Origin: Bog-756 sp963845485
GTDB lineage: Bacteria > Actinomycetota > Acidimicrobiia > Acidimicrobiales > RAAP-2
Assembly: GCA_963845485.1 (NCBI GenBank)
Contig: CAWJSI010000017.1
Location: 186,001-250,000, forward strand
Length of the DNA stretch: 64,000 bases
Direction: 5' to 3'
The notes beneath the pieces are model-generated. The model ran no database searches, was not told the DNA's origin, and worked only from the letters and a program-made list of their open reading frames with translations. Position numbers and translations under genes: made by a program. How positions within the stretch are numbered: the first letter of the stretch is position 1; every line of letters begins with the position of its first letter. Below are positions 8,550 to 16,723 of the stretch, in pieces.

Positions 8550-8779
8550 AGTCCCTGGTCTTCGGGGGAATCTGCTCCGATCCGGCTAACGATCGGCAGG
8601 GGCCTATTCGAGTCCGAGGTTGAGCTGGCGTCCCTGGCCGCCGGCCTCCGCGAAAGGTAGTACGACTCGCCCCTTTGGGCACTACCAACTCGACTCGCAC
8701 AAGAGTCTGACCAGGAGTTTCTCTATACCCTCAACCTCAGCCTAAGCCTAAGCCTAAGCCTACAGTTCAGGTTGAGGGA
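8550..8779. other. long convergent intergenic region
   Basis: 230 bp between the converging SDR and sugar-kinase genes, much longer than the other convergent gaps in the window (4-46 bp). It has a 6-bp hairpin CCGATC/GATCGG (8577-8582, 8591-8596) and the hexamer-repeat hairpin described separately. No coding potential is seen. Confidence 0.5.
8728..8778. repeat. CCTAAG hexamer repeats inside a 10-bp stem
   Basis: CCCTCAACCT (8728-8737) is perfectly complementary to AGGTTGAGGG (8769-8778). The enclosed segment overlaps a tandem array at 8735-8764: CCTCAG, three perfect CCTAAG units, then CCTACA. The 10-bp stem could act as a bidirectional terminator for the two converging genes. The tandem array in the loop is unexplained. 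Confidence 0.6.
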
Positions 8780-10216
8780 TCATCCTGGAGGGCTGAGCTG
8801 GATGAACTGCTGGAAGCGCCCGTCGGCAGCCGCGGTCCAGCGCGGATCGGGGTCGACCCTTCGGCCCGCCCGGGCCCATCCGTCGGCTGCGTCGAATGAC
8901 GTCTCCCGTCCGGCGGCCATCCGGGCGAGGAACGCGGCGCCGAGGGCCGCCCCCTCGGACACCGCCACGGTGTCGACGGGCAGACCGGTGGCATCGGCGA
9001 CGGCCTGCATCCAGGCCAGGGAGCGCGATCCCCCGCCGGTCGCCACGATCCTCTTGGCCCCGAAGCCCGAGCGGTCGATAATGCGACGGACGACGAAGCC
9101 GCTGGCCTCGTGGGCCGCCCGCAGGATCGAATCGGGTCCCTGGGCGATGTCGAGACCGTGGATGCTGGAGCGCAGGGAGGGCTCGTGGAACGGGGTCCGT
9201 TCCCCTCGCAGATACGGCAGCCACACCGGGACCCGAGACGGATCACCGGGCCGCAGTGGCTCCTCGGCATCGGTCGTGCCTGCCGCTAGCTTCGGACGGG
9301 ACGGCCCTCCGGTCATGGTTCGGGCCCAGTCGGCGAACAGGGCCCCGGCGTTGCTCGGGCCTCCGATCATGACCTGGCCGGCCATCATGTTGGGCAACGT
9401 GGTCAGACCGGGCACGTCCCGCCACTCCTCGGCCACCACCCAGACGATGAGGGTGGCCCCGAAGATCACCAGCACGTCTCCGGGCTGGTTGGCTCCGGCC
9501 ACGATCTGTTCACAGAAGGCGTCGATGGAGCCTCCGGCGAATACCGTCGGCGAGTTGGGCACCGTCCCCAGTCCCTGTCCCATCCCGCCGACGACGGGCA
9601 ACTGGTTCTCCTGCACCCCCAAGGCGCCGATGGCCTCGGGGTCCCACCTGCCCCCCTCGTAGAGCGAACCAAACGAAGTGGCCGTGGCCTGGTCCACGGC
9701 GGGGACGCCGGCGAGCGCGTGGGTGGCGGTGGCCTGGCAGTTCCAGTACGCACGGGCCTCGGGGCGCTCGTGCACGGCCCAGGAGAGCATGCGCTGGCCC
9801 TGGAAGCGCTCGGCCGACTGGCGCCGTTCCACGGCCGGAGCTTCCGCCCACTCAGGACTGTCGATCCCTTCGATCCCCTCGGCCTCGGCGGCTCGGGCGT
9901 CTCCGTAGAGCAGGCCGGGGAGCAGTGGTGACAGCCGTCGGTCGAGGGCGGTGATGGACGGGACCATCGAAGTAACCGTCACGCCGGCCGCCGGTCCGTC
10001 CAGCTCGGCGGAGACGGCGGCGAAGGCCTTCCTCGGCCCCCGGCGCCAGGCTCGGGAGACATCGTGCTCCAACAGGTCGGCCGACGGCGTCCCGACGGTG
10101 TGGGCCACCCGGGTCCGGGCCACCACCCGTCCGTCGCCGTCGACGGCCACCGCTTTCACCGACGTGGTGCCGACGTCCACTCCGATGGTGCAATCGTCTC
10201 CGGGGGGCAGACTCAT
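8780..10216 (-). CDS. FGGY-family carbohydrate kinase (xylulokinase-like)
   Basis: A 478-residue sugar kinase that should phosphorylate a ketose or sugar alcohol with ATP. The N-terminal phosphate loop IGVDVGTTSVKAV and the C-terminal ATGGGSRSLAWMQAVADATG block (the FGGY signature 2 region) are clear, and the length fits the family. The start at 10216 (MSLPPGDD) puts the ATPase loop at the usual distance from the N-terminus; an in-frame ATG at 10246 is an alternative. It is divergent from a 2-hydroxyacid dehydrogenase, a common pairing in sugar-acid or polyol pathways. The substrate is not determined. Confidence 0.85.
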   Translation of the reverse strand: MSLPPGDDCTIGVDVGTTSVKAVAVDGDGRVVARTRVAHTVGTPSADLLEHDVSRAWRRGPRKAFAAVSAELDGPAAGVTVTSMVPSITALDRRLSPLLPGLLYGDARAAEAEGIEGIDSPEWAEAPAVERRQSAERFQGQRMLSWAVHERPEARAYWNCQATATHALAGVPAVDQATATSFGSLYEGGRWDPEAIGALGVQENQLPVVGGMGQGLGTVPNSPTVFAGGSIDAFCEQIVAGANQPGDVLVIFGATLIVWVVAEEWRDVPGLTTLPNMMAGQVMIGGPSNAGALFADWARTMTGGPSRPKLAAGTTDAEEPLRPGDPSRVPVWLPYLRGERTPFHEPSLRSSIHGLDIAQGPDSILRAAHEASGFVVRRIIDRSGFGAKRIVATGGGSRSLAWMQAVADATGLPVDTVAVSEGAALGAAFLARMAAGRETSFDAADGWARAGRRVDPDPRWTAAADGRFQQFIQLSPPG

Positions 10217-10322
10217 AAACCTGACAATCTCGTCATGAGACGCCATTATGTACGCGAACCGGCCCCGAAGCCGTGTCCTGCTCCGGGATCTCCGGAGTCC
10301 GAAGCGAGGAGCCACCACCAAC
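10217..10322. promoter_or_regulatory. divergent promoter region, kinase / dehydrogenase
   Basis: 106 bp between the two start codons. GAGGAG at 10306-10311 is the ribosome site of the plus-strand gene. I see no convincing -10/-35 pair or operator. Confidence 0.35.
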
Positions 10323-11309
10323 ATGCCCACCGAACGACCCAGGGCCTTGGTGACCGCGGCCGTACGCGGACCGGGTCTCGACCTCCTCGGCGAACTGGCG
10401 GATCTGACCCTCGATTCGTGGCTCGACCAGCCATCCCTCCGCATCTACAACGCCGAGCAACTTGCCGAGCGGGTGGCCAGCGAGGGTGCCACCATTGTGG
10501 TCGTCGAAAGCGATCGCTGTGCCGGTCCTCTCTTCGAGCAGCCGCTGGTGGCTGTATGCAGCTGCCGGGGTGATCCGACCAACGTGGACGTTCCGGCAGC
10601 CACCGCGGCCGGGGTGCCCGTGCTCCGGGCCCCAGGGCGTAATGCCGATGCCGTGGCCGAACTGACGGTGGCCCTGCTCTTCGCCGCCACCCGTGGCGTG
10701 GTGGGTGCCGACGGCGATGTGCGGCGAGGTGAGATCTATCGTGACGGCACCATCCCCTACCAGCGCTTCCGGGCGTGGGAGGTGGCCGGCCGCGTGGCCG
10801 GGCTGGTGGGTCTGGGCGCCGTGGCCAGGGCTACGCGCTGGCGCCTGCGCGGTCTGGGCATGGAGGTCATCGCCTACGACCCCTACGCCGATGAGCCGAC
10901 CGTATCGCTCGACGAACTGCTCGAGCGGTCCGACGTGGTATCCCTCCACGCCCCGGTGACCCCCGAGACCGTGGGGATGATCGGCGCCGACCAGTTCGCC
11001 GCCATGCGCGACGGCGTGGTCTTCATCAACAGCGCACGGGCCGCCCTCCACGACACCGATGCCTTGGTGGCCGCCCTGGCCTCCGGAAAGGTCGGGGCCG
11101 CCGGCCTCGACCACTTCGAAGGCGAGTCGCTGGCCGTCGACCATCCACTGACCGAGTTCCCGTCGGTCGTCCTGACCCCGCACATCGGAGGCGCCACCTA
11201 CAACACCGAGGCCAACCACACCCGCCTCATCGCCGAGGACCTCTGTCGACTGCTGGCCGGGGCCCGGCCACTCCACGTGGTGAACCCCGAGGTCCTGGAG
11301 GGACGGTGA
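10323..11309 (+). CDS. D-isomer-specific 2-hydroxyacid dehydrogenase (SerA-like)
   Basis: A 328-residue NAD-dependent dehydrogenase of the phosphoglycerate/2-hydroxyacid type. The Rossmann motif GLVGLGAVAR, the catalytic Arg in NSARAAL, the Glu in FEGES and the His in LTPHIGGATY are in the expected order, so the Arg-Glu-His set is complete. The start at 10323 has GAGGAG 11 nt upstream; an earlier in-frame ATG at 10248 lacks one. The regulatory ACT domain of true SerA is absent. With the divergent kinase it probably handles a sugar acid or hydroxy-keto acid. Confidence 0.85.
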   Translation: MPTERPRALVTAAVRGPGLDLLGELADLTLDSWLDQPSLRIYNAEQLAERVASEGATIVVVESDRCAGPLFEQPLVAVCSCRGDPTNVDVPAATAAGVPVLRAPGRNADAVAELTVALLFAATRGVVGADGDVRRGEIYRDGTIPYQRFRAWEVAGRVAGLVGLGAVARATRWRLRGLGMEVIAYDPYADEPTVSLDELLERSDVVSLHAPVTPETVGMIGADQFAAMRDGVVFINSARAALHDTDALVAALASGKVGAAGLDHFEGESLAVDHPLTEFPSVVLTPHIGGATYNTEANHTRLIAEDLCRLLAGARPLHVVNPEVLEGR

Positions 11310-11377
11310 GGAGCTGTCGAGCCCACGTCAGCCTGGACCCATGGGAAACGTCCCGGCACCGGCCGGCACTCTCGGCC

Positions 11378-11389
11378 TAGGGTGCTCCC
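11378..11389 (+). promoter_or_regulatory. leaderless-type -10 box (TAGGGT, 6 nt spacer)
   Basis: TAGGGT at 11378-11383 lies 6 nt before the GTG at 11390, with no ribosome site between. Confidence 0.5.
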
Positions 11390-11827
11390 GTGACCGCCCG
11401 TGGCCCCGCCTTCCGACTCCTCCCGCGGGTCGACGAGGACAATGAGTTCTTCTGGACCAGCGGCTCCGACGGACAACTCCGGTTCCTCCGCTGCCGACAC
11501 TGCCAGTACTACGTGCATCCTCCGGCCCCGCGCTGCCCCGAGTGCCTGTCTGAGGAGGTAGTCCCTGAGGTGGTGAGCGGCCGGGCCACCGTGGTTGCCC
11601 ACACGGTGAACGTCCACGGCTGGATCCCGGGCAGCGAGCCCTACGTCATCGGGCTCGTGGCCATCGACGAACAAGAGAGTGTGCGGCTCACCACCAACCT
11701 GGTGGACGTGGAGCCCGAAGACATCCGCTCGGGCATGCCGGTGGAGGTGGTGTTCGAGGAGAATGACGACGTCTACCTCCCCCTCTTTCGCCCGGTGATC
11801 GACGGTGACGCCGGGAGCGAGCTGTGA
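11390..11827 (+). CDS. DUF35 Zn-ribbon / OB-fold acyl-CoA-binding protein
   Basis: A 145-residue protein with an N-terminal rubredoxin-like zinc ribbon (CRHCQYYVHPPAPRCPEC: CxxC then CxxC) followed by an OB-fold domain. DUF35 proteins bind acyl-CoA and act as partners of thiolase-superfamily enzymes. The next gene overlaps by 4 nt (GTGA) and encodes a thiolase-like protein without the usual cysteine. That mirrors the Ltp2-DUF35 steroid side-chain retro-aldolase, where the DUF35 domain is required for activity. The GTG start is placed by the TAGGGT -10 box 6 nt upstream. Confidence 0.85.
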   Translation: MTARGPAFRLLPRVDEDNEFFWTSGSDGQLRFLRCRHCQYYVHPPAPRCPECLSEEVVPEVVSGRATVVAHTVNVHGWIPGSEPYVIGLVAIDEQESVRLTTNLVDVEPEDIRSGMPVEVVFEENDDVYLPLFRPVIDGDAGSEL

Positions 11828-13053
11828 GCAGCGCCACCGAGCCACCGCTGGAGCGACGCGCCGTCATCTCGGGTATCGGCCAGTCGGCGGTGGGTCGGCG
11901 ACTCGGCCGGTCCGATATCGACCTCACCGTCGATGCCTGTCTCGCCGCCGTGGCCGATGCCGGCCTCACCCGGGACGACATCGACGGGTTGGCCACCTAT
12001 CCGGGTATGGGTGCCGGACCGGCCGGCTTCGGCGGTCCCAGCTCCCCTGAGGTCCAAGACGCCCTACGGCTTCGACTCAACTGGCACGACGGGGGTGGTG
12101 AGGGCCCCGGTCAGATGCGGGCCGTCATCGCTGCCTGCCTGGCCGTGGCGGCCGGCCTCGCCCGCCACGTGCTCGTCTACCGGACGGTGTCAGAGTCGAC
12201 GGCTCAAGGCACCGGTGGCCGTCAGGGCATTGGCGGCGGGGGGGGCGGCGGGAGCGTCCCTCGGTTCTCGGGCTTCCTCCAGTGGAGCCTGCCCTTCGGC
12301 GCGGTATCCGCCGTCAACTGGCTGGCACTGGTGGCCGAACGGCGGGTCGACGAGTTCGGCCTGACCCGTGAGCAGCTGGGCCAGATCGCCGTCAACGGAC
12401 GCCGGAACGCCGCCGACAACCCGAAGGCGGTCTACCGCGACCCCATGACCCTGGACGACTATCTGGCCGCCCGGATGATCTCCACCCCTCTGTGTCTCTT
12501 CGACTGCGACGCTCCCTCGGACGGTTCCACCGCTCTGGTGGTGTCCCACCGGGACTACGCACCCGACACCCCACACCCCGCCTGCCATGTCAACGCCGTC
12601 GGGACCGCCCTGCGCGGGCGGGCCAGCTGGGACCAGTACGAGGATTTCACCACCATGGCCGCCCAGGACGCCGCCACCTCCATGTGGGAGCGGACCGACC
12701 TCCGCCCGACCGATGTCGATGTGGCTCAGCTCTACGATGGATTTTCCATCCTGGCCATGGTGTGGCTGGAGGCGCTCGGCTTCTGCGGTCGCGGCGAGAG
12801 CGGCAGCTTCGTCGAGGGCGGTACCGCCATCTCGAGACAGGGTGTCCTTCCGCTCAACACCGCCGGGGGTCAGCTCTCGGGCGGTCGGCTCCACGGGTTC
12901 GGGCTCATCCACGAGGCCTGTGTTCAGCTCCGAGGCGAGGGTGGTGAACGCCAGGTGTTCCGGCGAGGTGACTCCCTCCCCGAGGTGGCCGCGGTGAGCA
13001 ACGGTGGCGGCCCCATCGCCGGCACCCTGCTCCTGACCCGCGGAGCGGGCTGA
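11824..13053 (+). CDS. thiolase-superfamily protein, Ltp2-like aldolase candidate
   Basis: A 409-residue thiolase-fold protein. The region that normally carries the nucleophilic Cys reads GEGPGQMRAVIAAC, with no Cys at the expected place, and the GHPxGATG loop is replaced by AGGQLSGGRLHGFG. The segment QLYDGFSI matches the Tyr-containing region of Ltp2-type C-C lyases. It is therefore more likely a retro-aldolase than a beta-ketothiolase, working with the overlapping DUF35 protein. An unusual glycine run (about residues 131-143, DNA 12232-12252) interrupts an otherwise normal domain. The exact substrate is inference; steroid- or terpenoid-derived 17-hydroxyacyl-CoA-like compounds would fit. 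Confidence 0.75.
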   Translation: MSSATEPPLERRAVISGIGQSAVGRRLGRSDIDLTVDACLAAVADAGLTRDDIDGLATYPGMGAGPAGFGGPSSPEVQDALRLRLNWHDGGGEGPGQMRAVIAACLAVAAGLARHVLVYRTVSESTAQGTGGRQGIGGGGGGGSVPRFSGFLQWSLPFGAVSAVNWLALVAERRVDEFGLTREQLGQIAVNGRRNAADNPKAVYRDPMTLDDYLAARMISTPLCLFDCDAPSDGSTALVVSHRDYAPDTPHPACHVNAVGTALRGRASWDQYEDFTTMAAQDAATSMWERTDLRPTDVDVAQLYDGFSILAMVWLEALGFCGRGESGSFVEGGTAISRQGVLPLNTAGGQLSGGRLHGFGLIHEACVQLRGEGGERQVFRRGDSLPEVAAVSNGGGPIAGTLLLTRGAG

Positions 13054-13064
13054 GGTCCCCTCAG
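13050..13064. terminator. hairpin formed by facing stop codons
   Basis: CTGAGG (13050-13055) and CCTCAG (13059-13064) pair around a 3-nt loop. The TGA of the thiolase-like gene and the TGA of the GMC gene are both in the arms. Confidence 0.35.
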
Positions 13065-14701
13065 ACCAAGAGGTGGGCGGTCCGGGCGGCGAGTGCAGCC
13101 AGGGTCAGGGTTGGGCCGTAGCCCGCTGAGGTCACGAACACCGACGAGTCGGCGATGACCACATTGTCGAGATCATGGATCCGACCGTTCGGATCGACCA
13201 CCGACGTGGCCGGGTCGGGTCCCATCCGCACCGTCCCCATGTTGTGCCGGGATTCGGGAATGGCCTCGGGCAGCGAGGCGTTGCCGGTGCCCGGCGACGA
13301 GGTCGAGGCCGTCCAGACGGCGCCCATCTCCTCCAGGATGGCGATAAGCCTCGGGCCGTAGTGGGCCGAGGCCACCAGCTCGTGGTGGCCCGGCTTGTAC
13401 GTCACCCGGGCCACGGGGAATCCCCGCGCATCCCGCACGGTCGGATCAAGATCGACCCGGTTGGTGGCATAGGGAAGATCCTCACCCTGCATGATGAAGG
13501 CCCACAGGCCCCGTCTTATCGGCGAGGTGGCCATCATCTCCGCGTGGTGCTCGCCCCACGGGAGGTGCTTGGCTTCCATGATGGGCAGTCCTCCCCCACC
13601 GTGCTCGACCAGCCCACCCCTGATCCAGGGAAGCCCGGCCTCGGCCGCCGCCGCCTTCGACGCCTCGTCACCCACGATCATGTCGTCGTGGACGTGGGTG
13701 ACCGATCGACCCCGCTCGCCGTAGGTCCTAAAGGGCATGGATCCGGCGGTGATGGTCTGGAAGTGGGTCATCAGGTAGCGGCCGATGAGCGGATGGTCGA
13801 GGTCGGAGAGGAGCAAAAGCCGCGGCGTCTCGATGGCTCCGGCGGCGATCACCACGTGGCGGGCGGCGAGGAAGCGCTCGGTGCCGTCGGGGCCGATGAC
13901 GTCGACCCCGGTGGCCCGGCGCCCCTCGATGCGGACCCGGGAGACGAAGGTCTCGGCTAGCAGCTCGGCACGACCGGTGCCCATGGTGCGCTGCAGCATG
14001 GCGATGGGGTCGCCTTTGGCGTGGATCGGGCAGCCGAAGAAAGCGCAGAATCCGCAGTTGTTACAGGCCGGCCGGGAGTCGTAGGGGACGCTGTTGACCG
14101 CGGTGGGTGCGGGGTAGGGGTGATAGCCGAGCCGCTCGGCAGCGGCGGCCGATTTGGTGGCGCCGAACATGGGTGCTCCCGAAGGCATGGGGAACGGTCC
14201 CGACCGGGGTGCGGCGAACGGATTGATCCCATCGGTCCCCGCCACCCCGATGGCCCGCTCCACCTCGGCGTAGTAGGGCTCGAGCTCGTCGTAGTCGAGC
14301 GGCCAGTCGGCCACCTCAGCGCCGGCTTGGGGGCCGAACTGACTGAGCAGGCGGAAGTCGTCCGGACGGAAACGGGGGACCTTGCCGTCGGCGTGTACAC
14401 CGCCACCGCCGACCGTGGTCGGGACCGAGTTGAACTCCCCCACATGGACGTGGTCGCCGTCGGCCTCCTCACTGCGGAAAGTGCGGGGCTCGACCAGCGG
14501 GTCAGGGCCGAGGAAGTGTCGGTTGTGGAACTTGATCTCGTCATTCGAGTAGTCGAACGACGGTTGGCTGAGGTCGTCTGGATCGAGCAGATGGTTGCGA
14601 CCCTTCTCCACGATGACCACCGACCAGCCGGCGGCGGTGAGGACGTCCGCCGCCGTGGCGCCCCCCGGTCCTGAGCCCACGATCACGGCATCTACGGTCA
14701 C
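13061..14701 (-). CDS. GMC-family FAD oxidoreductase
   Basis: A 546-residue flavoprotein of the glucose-methanol-choline family that oxidises an alcohol. The FAD motif VIVGSGPGGATAADVL is at the N-terminus, a cysteine-rich CNNCGFCAFFGC segment is in the middle, and the C-terminal NMGTVRMG...ADSSVF...LTLAALAARTA block holds the active-site region. The GTG at 14701 is chosen over an ATG at 14776 because GGAGG lies upstream and it gives a 4-nt overlap (GTGA) with the upstream gene. That gene encodes a gluconate-2-dehydrogenase subunit-3-like protein, so the two probably form a membrane-associated sugar/alcohol or sterol dehydrogenase complex. Confidence 0.87.
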   Translation of the reverse strand: MTVDAVIVGSGPGGATAADVLTAAGWSVVIVEKGRNHLLDPDDLSQPSFDYSNDEIKFHNRHFLGPDPLVEPRTFRSEEADGDHVHVGEFNSVPTTVGGGGVHADGKVPRFRPDDFRLLSQFGPQAGAEVADWPLDYDELEPYYAEVERAIGVAGTDGINPFAAPRSGPFPMPSGAPMFGATKSAAAAERLGYHPYPAPTAVNSVPYDSRPACNNCGFCAFFGCPIHAKGDPIAMLQRTMGTGRAELLAETFVSRVRIEGRRATGVDVIGPDGTERFLAARHVVIAAGAIETPRLLLLSDLDHPLIGRYLMTHFQTITAGSMPFRTYGERGRSVTHVHDDMIVGDEASKAAAAEAGLPWIRGGLVEHGGGGLPIMEAKHLPWGEHHAEMMATSPIRRGLWAFIMQGEDLPYATNRVDLDPTVRDARGFPVARVTYKPGHHELVASAHYGPRLIAILEEMGAVWTASTSSPGTGNASLPEAIPESRHNMGTVRMGPDPATSVVDPNGRIHDLDNVVIADSSVFVTSAGYGPTLTLAALAARTAHLLV

Positions 14702-15261
14702 GGGTTGGAGACCTCCTCGTCGGTCCATCCTCGGGGTTGTACGTCGCCGTCGAAACCGATGGCTTTCCAACCGCACAGCTCACGGTTTCCTCCGTACTCG
14801 GGGGCGCCGTACATCCCCTCACAGCAGTGGCCGTAGAGCAGGTCGACGAACTCGGGGCGAGCTCGCAGGCGGGCGAGCCGCTCCCCGTCGTCCGCACCGG
14901 TGAAGTCGGCGCCGAGATCGGCCAACCCCTCCCGGTAACGCTGCTGCAGGCCTTCCACCGGCCCGTTGAACTCCCGCTCGGGCAGCCCGGCCGATCCCTC
15001 GATCCGCATACGCCAGGCCAGTTCGTCAAGGGCGTTGAGCCGGTGGAAGGTCCCAAAGGCCGCTTCACCTCCGAAACGACCCGAGGTGGGTCCCCCGGCC
15101 CAGATCCTCGGCGGGTCGAAGGTAAACGCGCCAAGTAGGCAGTCGATGTAGTCGGGCACACCGGCAGCCGAGGCACTCGGGCCGGCAGCGGATGGCGGAA
15201 TCAGGCAGTCGCAGGCTGCGGACAGCGCGGCGAATTCGTCGTCGTTCAACCAGACGGGCAT
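14698..15261 (-). CDS. gluconate 2-dehydrogenase subunit 3 family protein
   Basis: A 187-residue small partner of GMC oxidoreductases. The conserved ending CCEGMYGAPEYGGN...GWKAIGF is typical, as is the N-terminal LxAxxDxLIP-type start. In the family this subunit accompanies the flavoprotein and may support its export or electron transfer; no clear Tat motif is seen here. It overlaps the GMC gene by 4 nt and follows the P450 gene by 78 bp, with its own TATGGT -10 box 6 nt before the ATG, so it may also be transcribed separately. Confidence 0.82.
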   Translation of the reverse strand: MPVWLNDDEFAALSAACDCLIPPSAAGPSASAAGVPDYIDCLLGAFTFDPPRIWAGGPTSGRFGGEAAFGTFHRLNALDELAWRMRIEGSAGLPEREFNGPVEGLQQRYREGLADLGADFTGADDGERLARLRARPEFVDLLYGHCCEGMYGAPEYGGNRELCGWKAIGFDGDVQPRGWTDEEVSNP

Positions 15262-15273
15262 CGGGTCACCATA
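15262..15273 (-). promoter_or_regulatory. leaderless-type -10 box (TATGGT, 6 nt spacer)
   Basis: Read on the minus strand, TATGGT (15273-15268) lies 6 nt before the ATG of the small-subunit gene, between it and the P450. Confidence 0.5.
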
Positions 15274-15339
15274 ACCGGGCCGACGACAACAGCAGTGGAC
15301 AACGACAATCCGGTCGTCGCCGCTCCGGAACGCGTGGGT

Positions 15340-16596
15340 TCAGGCCGGCGTGAAGGCGACCGGCAGGGCGATCGGCGATCTGAAGGCCATTCCCTTGATG
15401 TGAAGATCCTGGTCCGGCTCGGGCGCCAGCCGCATGTCGGGCAGTCGGTCGAACAGCGTGTTGATGGCCACGCGGGTCTCCATCCGGGCCAGGTGCATCC
15501 CGAGGCAGACGTGCACACCGAAGCCGAATCCCACGCTCTGGCGTGAGGCCCGGAAGACGTCGAAGTCATCGGGGTGCTCATACTTGCGCTCGTCGCGGTT
15601 GGCCGAGCCCAGCAGCAGGGCGACGTCGGCCCCCTTCTCGACCGCCACCCCTCCAACCTCGGTGTCGCGCATGGCCCGGCGGAGGATGACAGTGACCGGT
15701 GGCTCCCATCGGAGCGTCTCCTCGAAGGCGTCAGGCACGAGCGAGCGGTCGCTGCGAACCCGTTCCAGTTGATCGGGATTGGTGAGCAGGCCGTAGAGCA
15801 TGTTCCCCGAAGCCCGGTAGGTCGTCTCGACCCCGGCCGGGAGCAGTAGACGGAGGAAGGAGTAGATCTCCTCGTCGTCGAGGGTGCGTCCGTCGACTTC
15901 GGCCACCAGCAGCTGACTGATGAGGTCGTCGGCCGGCTGGCGACGGCGCTCGTCCAGTACACAGGCGAAGTAGTCCCGGAGCGCTTCGGAGGCCTCGATG
16001 CCCCGTTCCCAGTTCGAGGCCACACTGGTAATGCCGATGGCCCACCGCTGGAACATCGGGAAGTCCGAACGGGGCAACCCGAGGATGCGGGCGATGACCT
16101 GCACGGGGAAGTTGAAGGTCAGCTCCTGGACGAGATCGGCCGTACCCCGGTCGGCAAATCCGTCGATGAGCTCGTTTACCACCCGTTGGACAAGGTCGCC
16201 CTCCCACTGCTCGAGCACCTTGGATCGGAACGTCGGCGATACGAGGGCCCGGTGGAGGCGGTGCTCGGGCTCGTCCATCTGCAGAATGGTTTTGCCCATC
16301 ACCGCACCCATGACCCCCTCATAGACCGTGGAGGAGAAGGTCTCGTTGTCCCGGAGGACCTGTACGGACTCATCGAAGCCGAAGACGGTCACCGGCTGGG
16401 GAATCGAGGGGTCTACCTCGTTCAGCCCGTCACCGAGGTCGACGGGGCCCACATGGACCGGTGACTGGCGACGCAACTCGGCCATGCGCGGATAGGGGTC
16501 GCGGATGTTGCCCGAGACCGTGTCCTCCAGCTCGAACGGGTCAAAGGTGACCGGTGCGTCCAGCTCATCCACGACGGTGTTGGAATCCAGTGACAT
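15340..16596 (-). CDS. cytochrome P450 monooxygenase
   Basis: A 418-residue soluble bacterial P450. The I-helix AGVETT (residues 254-259; the usual AGxDT/ET pattern), the ExxR pair (Glu293, Arg296) and the haem loop FGFGVHVCLG with Cys364 as ligand are intact. It should hydroxylate a hydrophobic substrate with electrons from a ferredoxin; a suitable single-cluster ferredoxin is encoded at 44450-44686. Downstream genes encode the GMC enzyme and its partner, which would oxidise the resulting alcohol. A divergent TetR gene with an operator in the shared promoter suggests direct control. Confidence 0.92.
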   Translation of the reverse strand: MSLDSNTVVDELDAPVTFDPFELEDTVSGNIRDPYPRMAELRRQSPVHVGPVDLGDGLNEVDPSIPQPVTVFGFDESVQVLRDNETFSSTVYEGVMGAVMGKTILQMDEPEHRLHRALVSPTFRSKVLEQWEGDLVQRVVNELIDGFADRGTADLVQELTFNFPVQVIARILGLPRSDFPMFQRWAIGITSVASNWERGIEASEALRDYFACVLDERRRQPADDLISQLLVAEVDGRTLDDEEIYSFLRLLLPAGVETTYRASGNMLYGLLTNPDQLERVRSDRSLVPDAFEETLRWEPPVTVILRRAMRDTEVGGVAVEKGADVALLLGSANRDERKYEHPDDFDVFRASRQSVGFGFGVHVCLGMHLARMETRVAINTLFDRLPDMRLAPEPDQDLHIKGMAFRSPIALPVAFTPA

Positions 16597-16632
16597 CGGT
16601 CGACCCCCTTGCGGCCCCGGTTGGCCGTTCCG

Positions 16633-16656
16633 TAGCCTACATCAAACGTTCGTTTG
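16633..16656. promoter_or_regulatory. TetR operator and P450 promoter
   Basis: CAAACG-TT-CGTTTG at 16643-16656 is a perfect 6+6 inverted repeat with a 2-nt centre. On the minus strand TAGGCT (16638-16633) is a fitting -10 box for the P450 gene, so a repressor bound to the palindrome would overlap the -10/-35 spacer. The TetR gene starts 68 bp to the right. Confidence 0.6.
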
Positions 16657-16723
16657 GGTCCATGACGTGCCCGAGCCGGTGCGGACGGTTCTGGCCCTCG
16701 GAGGAAGGGTCCACAATGGGTGC

